A stretch of 43,494 nt of DNA from Deltaproteobacteria bacterium (GTDB taxonomy: Bacteria > Myxococcota_A > UBA796 > GCA-2862545): contig DRPG01000169.1 of NCBI GenBank assembly GCA_011376105.1, positions 1 to 43,494 of the forward strand, in the 5' to 3' direction. Position 1 is the first letter of the stretch, and each line of letters begins with the position of its first letter. The position numbers and the translations under genes were made by a program. The notes under the pieces were generated by a model. It did no database searches, was not told where the DNA came from, and saw only the letters and a program-made list of their open reading frames with translations. Of the stretch, positions 1 to 9,447 are shown in pieces.

Positions 1-2
1 CC

Positions 3-347
3 GCCAACATCACCCTCACCTTGAGGAGCAAGCCACAGGCTGAGGTCTTCGAGGGGGGGGAGCAGCTCGGTCACACCCCGGTGACCCTGTCTCTGAGCGG
101 AGATCCAGGCGGATATCCACGCACCTTCACCCTCAGACAGGCAGGCTTCGTCGATCAGACCTACGTCCAGGAATGGACCCAGATCTCGGCGGAGGAGTTC
201 TTCACCCTGATCCCCGAGGAGCCCGCGCCGGCGGTGAAGCCCCGCTCCAGGCCGTCCCCGGGTCCCCAGCCCCGCGTCGTCGAGCCCGAGCCCGGGCCCG
301 AGCCCGAGCCCGGGACACCGGCCCCACCGCTGCGGATCGAGCGCTGA
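3..347 (+). CDS. PEGA-domain protein, 3' end only
   Basis: The reading frame is already open at the window edge and ends with TGA at 345-347, so only the C-terminus is present. It opens with a strand pattern (ITLRSKPQAEVFEGG, then LGHTPVTL) typical of a PEGA domain, a short surface-exposed beta domain common in myxobacterial envelope and kinase proteins. A Pro/Glu-rich low-complexity tail with PEPGPEPEP runs follows. The missing N-terminal part cannot be identified; PEGA domains often follow a Ser/Thr kinase domain or a TPR region, but this is inference. The next gene, 27 bp downstream on the same strand, also contains a PEGA domain, suggesting a related pair. Confidence 0.7.
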   Translation, partial: ANITLTLRSKPQAEVFEGGEQLGHTPVTLSLSGDPGGYPRTFTLRQAGFVDQTYVQEWTQISAEEFFTLIPEEPAPAVKPRSRPSPGPQPRVVEPEPGPEPEPGTPAPPLRIER

Positions 348-374
348 CAGGCCCCGCAACACGTCGTCCGCGGT

Positions 375-1499
375 ATGCTCCGCGTCCCTTTGAGCAGGGT
401 GCGGAAGATGTCTGGGTTGAGCGTGTGTGTGTGGTCTGTCCTCGGGGGCCTGGGGTGGCTCGCCTGGGGTCTCCCCCGGGCGTCCGCCGCTGAGCCAGGC
501 CTGCCCTCGGTGGATCTCGCCGAGGAGGCTGAGCTGCACTTTCGGCTCGGGGTCAACGCCTACTCAGCGCGGGATCTCACCACCGCCCTCGATCACCTGC
601 TCACCTCCCACCGGCTCGCGCCCAACCGCAACACCTCCTTCAACATCGGGCGCTGCTACAGCGAGCTACAGCGCCCCGATCAGGCCTGGCGCTACTACAA
701 CATCGCGGTCGAGGGGGAGCCGGATCCCCAGCTGAAGGCCTCGGTCCTCGAGGCCATGGCCGAGCTTGAGCCCTACATCGCCCGGGTCCAGGTGACCTCC
801 GAGCCCTCGGGGGCCACCGTCTACGTCGAGCGCAGGGATCTCGGCTCCCGGGGCATCACCCCCGTCACCCTCGCGCTGGAGCCAGGAGAGCACACGCTGA
901 TCCTCGACCTCCAGGGCCACACCCCCGCTGAGATCCGGGAGACGTTCGGGGCCGAGTCGTCCGAGGTCTCAGCCAAGCTGTCGAGAGTCGAGGCTGATCG
1001 CCGCGCGGCGGCCCTGGATCGGACCTGGGTGAAGAGCACCATCCGGATCAGGGAGGAGGTGATCCTCGACGTCGAGCCCCGGCGGTGCGAGATCTTCCCC
1101 CGGCGCCTCAGCGGGGTCTCTGCGTGGCGGGAGCCACTGCAGCGGCTGCCCGGCCCCACGCCCGGCTCTCAGCTCGCCGCCCGCTGGCCCGCCACCTTCG
1201 CCCTCGACGTCGTGGTCGAGGATCTACGGACCCGCCACATGAGCCGGCTGCCGCTGAGCCGTGACAACAGCGGGACCTGGCTCGACGAGGCCGGCCTGGT
1301 CCGGGCCTGGGCCCTCGAGCGCTGCGAGGTCCTCGATGGATCCGCGGTGGCCGGGGTCCTCGAGGAGCTGCCGAAGAAGCTCCGCCTCGACGCGATCGCG
1401 GTCTTGTCCGAGCTGGCCTCCAGCGGTGACGTCGCCACCGCGGTCCGCAGCTGCCAGCGTGGAGACTGCACAGAGCTGGGGAAGCTGCTGGGGTACTGA
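375..1499 (+). CDS. Secreted TPR and PEGA-domain protein
   Basis: This is a 374-residue protein with a basic N-terminus followed by a hydrophobic stretch and an ASA-AEP signal-peptidase-like site near residue 38, so it is probably exported. Residues about 48-115 form TPR-like helices (LHFRLGVNAYSARDLTTALD, then NIGRCYSELQRPDQAWRYY). Residues about 136-185 are a PEGA domain (VTSEPSGATVYVE, then ITPVTLALEPGEHTL). The C-terminal half is not recognised. It contains several cysteines (CEIF, RCEVL, SCQRGDC) that could form disulfides after export. An internal ATG at 408 would give a shorter, more usual signal peptide and is a credible alternative start. TPR plus PEGA suggests a periplasmic or surface scaffold; the partner is unknown. 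Confidence 0.75.
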   Translation: MLRVPLSRVRKMSGLSVCVWSVLGGLGWLAWGLPRASAAEPGLPSVDLAEEAELHFRLGVNAYSARDLTTALDHLLTSHRLAPNRNTSFNIGRCYSELQRPDQAWRYYNIAVEGEPDPQLKASVLEAMAELEPYIARVQVTSEPSGATVYVERRDLGSRGITPVTLALEPGEHTLILDLQGHTPAEIRETFGAESSEVSAKLSRVEADRRAAALDRTWVKSTIRIREEVILDVEPRRCEIFPRRLSGVSAWREPLQRLPGPTPGSQLAARWPATFALDVVVEDLRTRHMSRLPLSRDNSGTWLDEAGLVRAWALERCEVLDGSAVAGVLEELPKKLRLDAIAVLSELASSGDVATAVRSCQRGDCTELGKLLGY

Positions 1500-1500
1500 G

Positions 1501-1614
1501 CCCGGCGGGTGAGCCCAGAGCCCGGCGGGTGAGCCCAGAGCCCGGCGGGTGAGCCCAGAGCCCGGCGGGTGAGCCCAGAGCCCGGCGGGTGGGCCCGGGG
1601 TCCGGCGGGTGAGC
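1501..1614 (+). repeat. 20-bp tandem repeat between convergent genes
   Basis: The unit CCCGGCGGGTGAGCCCAGAG is repeated four times exactly from 1501 to 1580. A diverged fifth copy (1581-1600) and a partial sixth follow. The array fills the whole gap between the stop of the TPR/PEGA gene and the stop of the minus-strand gene at 1618. Each unit contains the self-complementary CCCGGCGGG, so the transcript could form local hairpins and help termination from both sides. That role is inference. Confidence 0.9.
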
Positions 1615-1617
1615 CGC

Positions 1618-3129
1618 TTAGGTCGCGGTGTTGCCTGAGCCCCCCATCCGGAGATCCTGCTCAGCGCGCTGGGCCACCCCCACTAGCCCCCGCCGGGTGT
1701 CCGCGACCCCGATCAGCAGCTGGAGGCCCTGGAGCTGAGCCTGCTGGCTGCAGCCCTCGCGGAACGCCTCTGCGATCGACTCCATCCGGTGCAGCGCGGT
1801 CTGCTGCTCGGCCCCGGGCATCGAGACGAGCAGGATCCCAAGGCCCAGCTCTCCGTACCGATCGGTGCGCCGCAGCCCGCTGCGGAGCAGTCGGGCCAGC
1901 AGCCGCCGGACCAGCCGCTGAGTGCTGGCCCCCGAGGCCTTGATCCTGTGCCGGAGCCCGACGATCTCGATCAACACGACGGTCAACACCTCGCCGGTGC
2001 GGCTGATCTTCGCCAGCTGTTCGTCGAGCTCGTCGAGGATCCCCAGGCGGTTCGCCAGCCTGTGGCTTGGATCCTGCTTCCAGGGCAGAGACTCGGTGCG
2101 CCGCATCCGATCCCAGGCCCGCCGGGCGACCGCCTCGGGGGCGGCATGGGAGCGCATCACGTCGTCGACGCCGAGCTCCCGGAGGATCGCTGGATCCTCG
2201 GGCCTCCCGGCGACGAGGATCGGGACGTGGTTGACCCGGGGGTGGCTGCGGATCAGCCGGGTGAGGGGGAGACACGCGCTCCCCGCCAGCCTCGCCCCGA
2301 GGATCACTGCCCTGGGGGCCCCGATCTCCAGCGCCCGGATGAGCTCCGGGGGATCGGTGGTGGCGGTCACCTCGATCGACAGCTCCTCCAGGGCCTCGAT
2401 CAGCGCATCGCGCTCTCCGCCCTCCTCGAAGAAGAGCAACACCTCGTGGGCGTGCTCCTGCTGAGGATCGAGCCATCTGGCGAGCCGGGTGACATCGGCC
2501 AGCCGGAAGGGGTGGACCAGGGATCCCTGAGCGCCGGCGTCGATCGCTGCGAGCCACCGCTCCCACGCCGACGCCTGACCGTGGGCCAGCACCGGGAAGC
2601 GCTCCCGGAGGCGGAGCTGCCGGATCGCGTCTAGCGCCTCGATCGGCAGCACCACCGCCGCGGGCTGCTCGGTGTGCAGCTGCACCGCAAAGGACGAGAG
2701 ATCCTCGAACAGCTGGATCGGCTCGCAGCACAGCTCAGCGTCGGAGCGCAGCTGTGCCGAGAGGTCCCCCGCCCCCACGATCGCGATCGGGCCGAACAGC
2801 AGCGTCCCGCCCGTGTGGCGGATGGCGTTGGCCACCCGGCGCAGCGCCTTGGTGGCGATCTTGCCCGCCTCCAGCTCCCCCGCAGCGTCCAGCGCGGCCC
2901 GGGCCACGCTCGGCAGCTGCAGGGAGCCGGCGATGTCCGAGAGCCGACGGAGCTCGAAGGCCACCGACTCGCACGCGTCGGGCTCCTCGTCGAGGAGGAG
3001 CGAGAGCTCCTGGAGTTGCTCGGCAGCCTGCGCGAGGAAGCCATGCCGAAAGCGCTCACTGGCGGCCCGGTGCTTCCGGTCCCCGGGGCCCTGGTTCGGC
3101 ATCCCGCCACCCCACAGGTCGGCCGCCAT
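1618..3129 (-). CDS. Response-regulator-like protein with degenerate HPt, receiver and GGDEF domains
   Basis: This 503-residue cytoplasmic protein has no signal peptide or membrane segment. Residues about 25-105 resemble an HPt helical bundle, but the phospho-histidine position reads RRLSDIAGS. Residues about 114-220 and 228-345 are two receiver-like folds. Where the phospho-acceptor Asp should sit they read VVLPIEAL and VILGARL. Residues about 360-490 follow the GGDEF fold (ISRTGEVLTVVLIEIVGL, then RTDRYGELGLGILL), but the GG(D/E)EF signature is absent. The layout is PleD-like, yet every catalytic or phosphorylation site appears lost, so it is probably a protein-interaction or ligand-sensing relative rather than a cyclase. 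It is divergent from the permease gene with 60 bp between starts. ATG at 3102 is an alternative start. Confidence 0.65.
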   Translation of the reverse strand: MAADLWGGGMPNQGPGDRKHRAASERFRHGFLAQAAEQLQELSLLLDEEPDACESVAFELRRLSDIAGSLQLPSVARAALDAAGELEAGKIATKALRRVANAIRHTGGTLLFGPIAIVGAGDLSAQLRSDAELCCEPIQLFEDLSSFAVQLHTEQPAAVVLPIEALDAIRQLRLRERFPVLAHGQASAWERWLAAIDAGAQGSLVHPFRLADVTRLARWLDPQQEHAHEVLLFFEEGGERDALIEALEELSIEVTATTDPPELIRALEIGAPRAVILGARLAGSACLPLTRLIRSHPRVNHVPILVAGRPEDPAILRELGVDDVMRSHAAPEAVARRAWDRMRRTESLPWKQDPSHRLANRLGILDELDEQLAKISRTGEVLTVVLIEIVGLRHRIKASGASTQRLVRRLLARLLRSGLRRTDRYGELGLGILLVSMPGAEQQTALHRMESIAEAFREGCSQQAQLQGLQLLIGVADTRRGLVGVAQRAEQDLRMGGSGNTAT

Positions 3130-3189
3130 CCTACTGTGCAGCGACCCAGTGTGCTACAGGGAGCAGGTCGATCAGGGAGCCGGAGGATC

Positions 3190-4980
3190 GTGAGCGAAGC
3201 CGCCCTCACCTGGTTCACACAGTGGCAGTGGGTCTTTACCCTGATCGTCGTCGGGCTCGCGACCTGGTCTATGGCCAGGGAGCGCCTCGCTCCGGACGTG
3301 GTGATGTTCCTCGCCCTGTGCGTGCTGGTGGTCTCGGGCATCCTCGCCCCCGATCAGGCGCTCTCTGGCTTCTCCCAGCCCGCGGTGGCCACGATCGCGG
3401 TGCTGCTCGCGGTCACTGGGGCGGTGTCTGAGACCGGGGCGCTGAAGCTGTTCTCCGGCAGCCTGCTGGGGCGCAGCACCACGCCGGTGGTGGTGCTGCT
3501 GCGCACCGTCGTGCCCACCGCGATCTTGAGTGCGTTCCTCAACAACACTCCGATCGTGGCGATGTTCATCCCGCTGATCCGAGCCCACGCCAGGAAGCTC
3601 GGGATCAACCCGAGCAAGCTGCTGATCCCCCTGTCCTGGGCTGCGATGTTCGGGGGGACCTGCACCATGATCGGCACCAGCGCGAACCTGGTCGTCTCCG
3701 GCCTGCTCGCCGAGTCCGGGGGGCCCCCCATCGGGGTGCTGGAGATCGCGCTGGTGGGGGTCCCCACCACGATCGTCGGGATCACCTACCTCGCCACCGT
3801 CGGGCTGAGGCTCGTGCCCGAGCGCGCCGACGCGGTGGCCACCGCCGAGGCCGAGACCCGGGACTACCTGGTCGAGGTCCGGATCGCGGAGGACTCCCCC
3901 CTGGTCGGCTCCACGGTCGAGGACGCGGGGCTGCGGGCGCTGCCCGACCTCTTCCTCGCGGAGATCCGGCGCCGTGGGGGCGAGACGGTCAACCCCGTCG
4001 CCCCGGAGGATCGGATCGAGGCCCATGATCACCTGGTGTTCACCGGGATCGCCTCCACCGTCCAGGACCTGATCTCTCAGTTTCCCGGCATGCAGCCGGT
4101 CGACGAGGAGCTCCACCTCACCGATCAGGAGCTGTTTGAGGTGGTGGTGTCCCACCGATCGCCGCTGCTGGGCATGAGCGTCCGGGACGCGAACTTCCGC
4201 CGTCGCTTCGGGGCCGCGATCCTCGCGGTCCACCGTGCGGGACACCGGATCGAGCAGAAGATCGGGGACATCGAGCTGGAGGCGGGGGACACCCTGATGT
4301 TGTGGGCGTCTCCTGGGTTTCTACGCTCCTGGCGAGACAGCCCGGCGTTCTACCTGGTGAGCGAGCTCCCCACCGAGGCCCCGACCCGCTACCCCCGGGC
4401 CCGCTTCGTGCTCGCCACGGTGCTGGCGATGGTGCTGGTGCCTGCCCTGCTCGACATCCCGCTGCTGGTGAGCGCCATGGCTGCCCTGGTCCTGCTGTTC
4501 CTCACCAACTGTCTCAGCGTCACGGCTGCCCACCGCTCCCTCAACTGGCCGATCCTGGTGCTGATCGGCAGCGCCTTTGGCGTGGCCTCGGCGCTGAACA
4601 GCTCGGGGGCAGCGAACGTGATGGCCACCGCGATCCTCACCCTGACCGAGCCCCTGGGGCCGAGGGCCACCCTGATCGCGCTGTACATCCTCGGCGTGGT
4701 GCTGGCCTCCTTCGTCAGCAACGCCGCCGGGGCCGCGCTGGTGTTCCCCGTCGCCCTGCAGGCCGCGGAGCTGGGGCACCACGATCCACGGCCGTTCGCC
4801 ATCGCCATCGCCATGGCCGCCTCGGCAGGGTTCTCGACCCCGATCGGCTGCACCCCCAACCTGCTGATCTATGGGCCGGGGGGCTATCGCTACCTCGACT
4901 ATGCCCGGGTGGGGCTACCGCTCAACGTCCTGTTCCTGATCGTCGCAGCGATCGTGATCCCGTTTTGGTGGCCCTTCTAG
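3190..4980 (+). CDS. SLC13/DASS-type permease with two RCK_C (TrkA_C) domains
   Basis: This 596-residue inner-membrane transporter starts at GTG, preceded by a GGAGG ribosome site. It has two hydrophobic halves with the paired loop signatures of the ion-transporter superfamily: [12 protein letters not shown] and [12 protein letters not shown] in the first half, [13 protein letters not shown] and [12 protein letters not shown] in the second. Between them, residues about 215-380 hold two soluble RCK_C-type domains ([40 protein letters not shown]), each ending in a GDTL or DHL turn. Members of this family carry dicarboxylates, sulfate or similar anions, usually with sodium. The substrate cannot be read from sequence, and annotations as sulfate or sodium transporter would be guesses. 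It is divergently transcribed from the degenerate regulator. Confidence 0.85.
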   Translation: MSEAALTWFTQWQWVFTLIVVGLATWSMARERLAPDVVMFLALCVLVVSGILAPDQALSGFSQPAVATIAVLLAVTGAVSETGALKLFSGSLLGRSTTPVVVLLRTVVPTAILSAFLNNTPIVAMFIPLIRAHARKLGINPSKLLIPLSWAAMFGGTCTMIGTSANLVVSGLLAESGGPPIGVLEIALVGVPTTIVGITYLATVGLRLVPERADAVATAEAETRDYLVEVRIAEDSPLVGSTVEDAGLRALPDLFLAEIRRRGGETVNPVAPEDRIEAHDHLVFTGIASTVQDLISQFPGMQPVDEELHLTDQELFEVVVSHRSPLLGMSVRDANFRRRFGAAILAVHRAGHRIEQKIGDIELEAGDTLMLWASPGFLRSWRDSPAFYLVSELPTEAPTRYPRARFVLATVLAMVLVPALLDIPLLVSAMAALVLLFLTNCLSVTAAHRSLNWPILVLIGSAFGVASALNSSGAANVMATAILTLTEPLGPRATLIALYILGVVLASFVSNAAGAALVFPVALQAAELGHHDPRPFAIAIAMAASAGFSTPIGCTPNLLIYGPGGYRYLDYARVGLPLNVLFLIVAAIVIPFWWPF

Positions 4981-5090
4981 CGCCCTCCGTCCCCCACGGG
5001 GCCGGGCGAGGGTTGCTGTCCTTGAGCCGGTGCACAGGTTTGGGCAACGACAAAATTCCACCCCATCGGAAACGCTCAACCGGGGGATCT

Positions 5091-7739
5091 ATGCGCTTCG
5101 AGAAGTTCACCATCAAGGCCCGGGAGGCGCTCGCTGAGGCTCAGCGCCTCGCTGGCCGCCTCGGCAACCCCGAGATCCGACCCGGCCACCTGCTGGCCGC
5201 CATGGTCGACCAGGAAGAGGGCGTCGTGCCCCGCCTGTGCAACTTCCTTGGGGTCCCCCTCGAGGCGGTGGCCCGGGACGCGGCCCGCACCATAGACTCA
5301 TACAGCAAGGTCAGCGGCGGCAGCAAGGCCATGGTCTCGCGCGATCTGCAGGCCGCGCTGGATGCTGCCGACGCCGAGGCCTCAGCCCAGGGCGACAGCC
5401 ACGTCTCCACCGAGATGATGCTGCTCGGCATCGTGTCGGGCTCCTCGAAGGCCGCCGAGCAGCTGCGGACCCTCGGGATCACCCGGGAGAAGCTGCTGCC
5501 GGCCATCGAGCACATCCGCGGGGGCCAGAAGGTCACCGGCGAGGATCCAGAGTCCCAGTACGAGGCGCTCAGCAAGTACACCGTCGACCTGACCGAGGAG
5601 GCCGCCCAGGGGCGCCTCGATCCAGTGATCGGGCGCGACGAGGAGATCCGTCGATCGCTGCAGGTGCTGTCCCGCCGCACCAAGAACAACCCGGTCCTCA
5701 TCGGAGATCCTGGGGTCGGAAAGACCGCGATCGTCGAGGGGATCGCGCAGCGGATCGCCGAGGAGGACGTGCCCGAGTCCCTCAAGGGCAAGAAGGTCCT
5801 CGCGTTGGATCTGCCCGCCCTGCTCGCCGGCGCCAAGTACCGCGGCGAGTTCGAGGAGCGCCTCAAGTCGATCCTGACCGAGATCGAGGCCGCCGAGGGC
5901 AAGGTGATCTTGTTCATCGACGAGCTGCACACCCTGGTGGGGGCGGGCAAGACCGAGGGCTCGATGGACGCGGGCAACATGCTCAAGCCCGCCCTCGCGC
6001 GGGGCAAGCTCCGTGCGATCGGGGCCACCACGCTCGACGAGTACCGCAAGCACCTCGAGAAGGACAAGGCGCTGGAGCGTCGCTTCCAGCCCGTGCTGGT
6101 CGAGGAGCCCAGCGTCGAGTCCACCATCCAGATCCTACGCGGGATCAAGGAGAAGTACGAGGCCCACCACGGGATCCACATCACCGACGAGGCCTGTGTC
6201 GCCGCCGCGGTGCTCTCCGATCGCTACATCAGCGATCGACAGCTGCCCGACAAGGCCATCGATCTGATCGACGAGGCCGCGAGTCGGATCAAGATGGAGA
6301 TCGAGAGCAAGCCCGCGGCCGTCGATCGGCTAGAGCGCAAGATCTCAGGCCTGAAGGTCGAGCTGCTGTCGATCAAGGGCTCCACCGATCGGGCCGCCCT
6401 CGATCGGGCCCAGGCCACCCAGGAGCAGATCGACGAGCTGCAGGGCCAGCTCGACGTGCTCACCGGCCGGTGGCACCGGGAGCGGGACGCGATCGAGCAG
6501 ATCAGCTCGATCAAGGAACGGATCGACGAGCTGCAGTTCGAGGGCGACAAGGCCCAGCGCATGGGTGACTTCGAGACCGCCGCCCGGATCGTGCACGGCG
6601 AGCTGCCGCAGCTGCGCAGGGAGCTGGAGGACAAGATCGCGGCGCTGGCGGTGCTGCAGGAAGACGGGGCGATGCTGTCGGAGGAGGTCGGCGAGGAAGA
6701 CGTTGCCCAGGTGGTGAGCCGCTGGACGGGGGTGCCCGTCAACCGGCTGAAGCAGTCCGAGATGCAGCGCCTGCTCGACATGGAGCAGAACCTTCACTCG
6801 CGGGTGGTGGGTCAGGACGAGGCGGTGACCATGGTCGCCCAGGCCGTGCGCCGCTCCCGGGCGGGTCTGCAGGACGCCAACCGACCCATCGGCAGCTTCC
6901 TGTTCCTCGGCCCCACCGGGGTGGGCAAGACCGAGCTGGCCAAGGCCCTCGCCGAGTTCCTCTTCGACAACGAGAACGCCGTGGTGCGGATCGATATGTC
7001 CGAGTACATGGAGAAGCACTCGGTGGCCCGCCTGATCGGAGCACCCCCGGGCTACATCGGCTACGACGAGGGCGGCCAGCTGACTGAGGCCGTCCGCCGC
7101 AGGCCCTACTCCGTGGTCCTGCTCGACGAGATCGAAAAAGCCCACCCCGATGTGTTCAACATCCTGCTGCAGCTGCTCGACGACGGTCGCCTGACCGACA
7201 GCAAGGGCCGCACCGTGGACTTCAAGAACACAGTGGTGATCATGACGAGCAACATCGGATCCCACAAGATCCTGGAGGCCGCCGGCGATCGGGACAAGGC
7301 CGTCGCTGCGGTGGAGGCCGAGCTGCTCCACCACCTGCGCCCCGAGTTCGTCAACCGGATCGACAACCGGATCGTGTTCGATGCGCTGACCCGCGAAGAC
7401 CTCGACAAGATCCTGGAGATCCAGCTGCGCCATGTGAGGCAGATGCTCGCCGCCCGCGATCTGAGCCTCGAGGTCTCACCCGAGGCCCGCGCCCGGATCT
7501 GCGACATCGGCTACGATCCGGCGTTCGGTGCACGGCCACTGAAGCGAGCGATCACCACCGCCTTGCTCAACCCGATGTCCTCGGCCATCATCGAGGGTGG
7601 GTACGGCGCAGGAGACACCATCCGGGTGGAGCTCGAGGATGACCAGCTGGTGTTCAGGCGCATCCCTGACCAGGATCGACAAGATCAGGAGAGGGTTGCA
7701 GGAGGACCAGCTCCTCAGCTAGAACCCAACCACCCGTGA
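5091..7739 (+). CDS. clpB: ATP-dependent disaggregase ClpB
   Basis: This is the Hsp100 chaperone that, with DnaK, pulls polypeptides out of aggregates through a hexameric ring in the cytoplasm. The 882-residue product starts [14 protein letters not shown] and contains the two Clp_N repeats (about 1-145), AAA1 with Walker A GDPGVGKT at 205-212 and [11 protein letters not shown], the coiled-coil M domain (about 400-530, rich in Glu, Gln and Arg), and AAA2 with [10 protein letters not shown] at 607-616, [15 protein letters not shown] and GARPLKRAI. The M domain distinguishes it from ClpA and ClpC. A polar tail of about 25 residues extends past the usual end (after VFRRIP). The frame stays open upstream to 4302, but homology begins at this ATG. 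Its TGA overlaps a GTG, and the kinase frame follows at once. Confidence 0.97.
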   Translation: MRFEKFTIKAREALAEAQRLAGRLGNPEIRPGHLLAAMVDQEEGVVPRLCNFLGVPLEAVARDAARTIDSYSKVSGGSKAMVSRDLQAALDAADAEASAQGDSHVSTEMMLLGIVSGSSKAAEQLRTLGITREKLLPAIEHIRGGQKVTGEDPESQYEALSKYTVDLTEEAAQGRLDPVIGRDEEIRRSLQVLSRRTKNNPVLIGDPGVGKTAIVEGIAQRIAEEDVPESLKGKKVLALDLPALLAGAKYRGEFEERLKSILTEIEAAEGKVILFIDELHTLVGAGKTEGSMDAGNMLKPALARGKLRAIGATTLDEYRKHLEKDKALERRFQPVLVEEPSVESTIQILRGIKEKYEAHHGIHITDEACVAAAVLSDRYISDRQLPDKAIDLIDEAASRIKMEIESKPAAVDRLERKISGLKVELLSIKGSTDRAALDRAQATQEQIDELQGQLDVLTGRWHRERDAIEQISSIKERIDELQFEGDKAQRMGDFETAARIVHGELPQLRRELEDKIAALAVLQEDGAMLSEEVGEEDVAQVVSRWTGVPVNRLKQSEMQRLLDMEQNLHSRVVGQDEAVTMVAQAVRRSRAGLQDANRPIGSFLFLGPTGVGKTELAKALAEFLFDNENAVVRIDMSEYMEKHSVARLIGAPPGYIGYDEGGQLTEAVRRRPYSVVLLDEIEKAHPDVFNILLQLLDDGRLTDSKGRTVDFKNTVVIMTSNIGSHKILEAAGDRDKAVAAVEAELLHHLRPEFVNRIDNRIVFDALTREDLDKILEIQLRHVRQMLAARDLSLEVSPEARARICDIGYDPAFGARPLKRAITTALLNPMSSAIIEGGYGAGDTIRVELEDDQLVFRRIPDQDRQDQERVAGGPAPQLEPNHP

Positions 7740-9368
7740 TCAGAGGCACCCACGCCAGGCAACAAGCAGCGCTACATCGCGACTCAGCTCCTGGGACAGG
7801 GCGGTATGGCGGAGGTCTACCGCGCCTGGGACCAGCGGGAGGGGCGGTGGTGTGCGCTGAAGGTCCTCAACGAGAAGTATGCAGCCGATCCCGGGGCCCG
7901 GGCCCGGTTCGTCGCTGAGGGCCGGACCGTCATCTCCCTCGATCACCGCAACGTGATCGATGCCTGGGATCTGGTGGAGAAGGCCCGGAGGCCGTTCCTG
8001 GTGATGGAGATCGCCGAGGGGGGCTCCCTGAAGGACTGGGTCGATCGCTTCGGCCGGATGCCTCCACAGATGGCGGTCGACGTGGCGATCCAGATCAGCA
8101 AGGGGATCGGCGCCGCCCACCGGATCGGCGTGGTCCACCGCGACGTCAAGCCCCACAACATCCTGCTGAACCGCCGCGGCCTGTGCAAGGTCACCGACTT
8201 CGGGATCGCCCAGATCATGCGCTCCGATGGGAGCACCGACATCCCCGACGCCCGGACCCTCGGGGATCAGAACGTGATGGGCACCCTGGGGTACATGGCG
8301 CCGGAGCAGCGCACCAACCCCCACTCCGCCGACGTCCGGACCGACGTGTACGGGATCGGCGCCACCCTGTTCACCCTGCTGACGGGGCGGGTGGTCACCA
8401 ACCTGTTCATCGCGGATCGAGAGCCGGCCCTGCTGGCCGAGATCCCCCAGGATCTAGTGCCGGTGCTGATGCAAGCCACCGGCTACCGGCCCGATCAGCG
8501 CTATGACTCGGTCCAGGAGCTGGCCCGGGCCCTGTTCGGCGTCCGCCCAGAGCTCCCCAACGATCCTGCGGAGGGCCCTGGGCTCGCCCCCGCCCTCCCG
8601 CCGGAGCCACCCCCCCCCCGGGGCCACCCGGATCTACTCGAGACCCCACCGCCGGCCCCCAGCGAGGCTGTCACCCCGATCTTGTCTCCCTCGCGGAGCT
8701 CGACCCCCCGATCAGCTCCTCCAGGTCCACCTCGTCCCCCTCCGGCACCTCCGGCACCTCCGGCACCTCCGGCACCTCCGGCACCTCCGCTCGGTGCGAC
8801 CCTGACCCCCGAGACCTCCGAGCCCCCCCAGATCACCCGGCACCGCGCGATCACCCCCTCACCCCTCGCCCGGCGGATCGTCTACGAAGAGCCACAGCAG
8901 CGCACCCGCCCCCTGGTGGTGATCGTGACCTTGGTGGGCATCCTCGTCACCAGCATCGTGATCGATAAGATCCGGATCGAGAGCGCGAGCCGGCAGGCGG
9001 TGCTGGCTCAGCGGCACCTGGTGGCCCTGGCGATCGAGGAGAGCGGCGCGATCGCCACCCTCGACAAGCACGGAGCCAACGGCACAGAGCTCAAGGCACA
9101 GCTGAGCATGCTGCGCGCTGCACCAAACCCGATCGTGGCCGAGATGCACGGTGACGCCTACCTCGAGTCCCTCAGGCGGGCCGAGGAGCACCTGCCCGAG
9201 GAGCCCGGGCCAGGAGAGCGCGCCGAGATCATGCAGGCGATCAGCGGGATCGCCCGCCTGGATCAGGAACAGCGGGTGCTCTCGGAGGCGCTGGATGCAT
9301 GGGCCTTCGCCGGACGAGCCCCGGGCTGTGCGGGGTGCCTGGGGGTTGCCCACGTCCCCGAGCGCTGA
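7740..9368 (+). CDS. Membrane-anchored Hanks-type Ser/Thr protein kinase (start unresolved)
   Basis: The kinase domain reads RYIATQLLGQGGMAEVYRAW (glycine loop), CALKVL (ATP lysine), HRDVKPHNIL (catalytic loop), TDFGIA and YMAPEQ, so it should be an active cytoplasmic kinase. A Pro/Ala-rich linker follows, then one membrane segment (PLVVIVTLVGILVTSIVI) and an extracytoplasmic helical domain of about 130 residues that is not recognised. The first ordinary start in this frame is ATG 7806, but that would delete the strand before the glycine loop. The frame is open only from 7740, right after the clpB stop, and holds no ATG, GTG or TTG before 7806. GTG 7736 overlaps the clpB stop as GTGA but lies in another frame, so a one-base indel or a rare start is likely. 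The C-terminus ends inside a tandem repeat. Confidence 0.85.
   Translation, partial: SEAPTPGNKQRYIATQLLGQGGMAEVYRAWDQREGRWCALKVLNEKYAADPGARARFVAEGRTVISLDHRNVIDAWDLVEKARRPFLVMEIAEGGSLKDWVDRFGRMPPQMAVDVAIQISKGIGAAHRIGVVHRDVKPHNILLNRRGLCKVTDFGIAQIMRSDGSTDIPDARTLGDQNVMGTLGYMAPEQRTNPHSADVRTDVYGIGATLFTLLTGRVVTNLFIADREPALLAEIPQDLVPVLMQATGYRPDQRYDSVQELARALFGVRPELPNDPAEGPGLAPALPPEPPPPRGHPDLLETPPPAPSEAVTPILSPSRSSTPRSAPPGPPRPPPAPPAPPAPPAPPAPPLGATLTPETSEPPQITRHRAITPSPLARRIVYEEPQQRTRPLVVIVTLVGILVTSIVIDKIRIESASRQAVLAQRHLVALAIEESGAIATLDKHGANGTELKAQLSMLRAAPNPIVAEMHGDAYLESLRRAEEHLPEEPGPGERAEIMQAISGIARLDQEQRVLSEALDAWAFAGRAPGCAGCLGVAHVPER
8742..8786 (+). repeat. 9-bp in-frame repeat encoding Pro-Ala-Pro units
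   Basis: Five exact copies of CCGGCACCT lie inside the kinase gene and encode a run of Pro-Pro-Ala in the juxtamembrane linker. The 9-bp period keeps the frame, so copy-number change would only alter linker length. Confidence 0.9.
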
Positions 9369-9425
9369 CTGAGGCCACGTCCCCGAGCGCTGACTGAGGC
9401 CACGTCCCCAAACGCCGACTGAGGC
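9351..9425 (+). repeat. 25-bp tandem repeat spanning the kinase stop codon
   Basis: Three copies of a 25-bp unit (CACGTCCCCGAGCGCTGACT plus GAGGC) are present; the third carries three substitutions. The first copy encodes the last residues of the kinase and its TGA stop, and the other two lie in the gap before the convergent gene that ends at 9448. Confidence 0.9.
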
Positions 9426-9447
9426 CACGCGGGCTCGCTCGATGGTG

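Noticed and set aside
5021-5066. Heat-shock (sigma-32) promoter before clpB
   Set aside because: CTTGAG and CCCCAT are present but 34 bp apart, too far for the 13-15 bp spacing.
4302-5090. N-terminal extension of clpB of about 260 codons
   Set aside because: It is an antiphase shadow of the permease gene; ClpB homology begins at ATG 5091 with a normal N-terminus.
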